Source of the DNA: Thalassobacterium sedimentorum
GTDB taxonomy: Bacteria > Verrucomicrobiota > Verrucomicrobiia > Opitutales > Coraliomargaritaceae
DNA: 64,000 nucleotides
Reading direction: 5' to 3'
Assembly (NCBI RefSeq): GCF_031127905.1
Contig: NZ_JARXIC010000005.1
Location: 62,001-126,000, forward strand
The notes below the pieces were generated by a model. It was not told the DNA's origin. It saw only the letters and a program-made list of their open reading frames with translations, and did no database searches. This document shows, piece by piece, positions 63,961 to 64,000 of this stretch. Within the stretch, counting starts at the first letter, position 1. Each line of letters starts with the position of its first letter. Position numbers and translations under genes: made by a program.

Positions 63961-64000
63961 ATTTCCTCCTCTGTCAACCAACGAAAACTTACGATTTCAA

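Overview
The window looks like the chromosome of a marine Verrucomicrobiota bacterium of the Opitutae type (Coraliomargarita/Lentimonas/Puniceicoccus relatives). This is inferred from a Verru_Chthon cassette protein A, DUF1559-like pseudopilins ending in a DGHV motif, a PEP-CTERM-like surface protein, many sulfatases and polysaccharide-active enzymes with no SusC/SusD pair, and housekeeping genes of bacterial type. No 16S rRNA or other decisive phylogenetic marker is present, so the placement is an inference.

Region 1 (about 0.1-16 kb) is a red-algal galactan locus. It holds a GH50 beta-agarase, two paralogous secreted GH28-like parallel beta-helix enzymes, a GH5-like enzyme carrying fascin-like and CBM6 modules, a pseudopilin, a Verru_Chthon A protein with a small secreted partner, and a LacI-family regulator. 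Each of the four structural transcription units has one copy of the same 12-bp sequence TGTGACAGTAAC upstream, in the same orientation relative to its gene. One copy also lies 11 bp before the LacI start. This defines a compact candidate regulon.

Region 2 (about 16.4-27.8 kb) is a mosaic mobile or defence region. It holds a dead IS4-family transposase, an XRE repressor divergent from a ParA-like ATPase/HNH/5'-nucleotidase module with a perfect 13-bp inverted repeat between them, a nonsense-broken MmeI/RhuM chimera, a GIY-YIG-type protein, an AAA ATPase plus TOPRIM pair, an AAA+ fragment, a MobA/MobL relaxase with a small divergent accessory gene, and an excisionase-like protein. It ends at 27790-27816 in what looks like the last 27 nt of a tmRNA gene (ssrA) followed by a terminator. 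That is the usual scar (attR) of an element integrated in the 3' end of ssrA. No intact ssrA and no integrase are visible in the window, so the left end of the element is either lost or lies outside. The agar locus could therefore be part of the island.

Region 3 (28-43.7 kb) looks like ordinary chromosome: RRM protein, rlmH, an EEP-family nuclease/phosphatase, cardiolipin synthase, dodecin, an oligopeptide-binding lipoprotein, a DEAD-type helicase with zinc ribbons, a one-domain voltage-gated cation channel, a MarR/MATE pair with a clear inverted-repeat operator, and an AraC/FAD-oxidoreductase pair.

Region 4 (43.7-64 kb) is a second carbohydrate locus, apparently aimed at a sulfated and acetylated glycan. 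A five-gene minus-strand operon encodes an esterase-glycosidase fusion, an Nramp-like transporter fused to a beta-propeller, a sulfatase, a LamG-like/alpha-beta-hydrolase esterase and a second sulfatase. Around it are two more SGNH acetylesterases, an Asp-box sialidase-like protein fused to a beta-solenoid, a PEP-CTERM beta-solenoid surface protein, and a paralogue of the small secreted protein of region 1. The most unusual items are the Nramp/propeller fusion, an unnamed ~125-residue repeat found in three copies in two esterases, the agar-locus 12-mer, and the ATPase/HNH/nucleotidase and ATPase/TOPRIM modules of the island.
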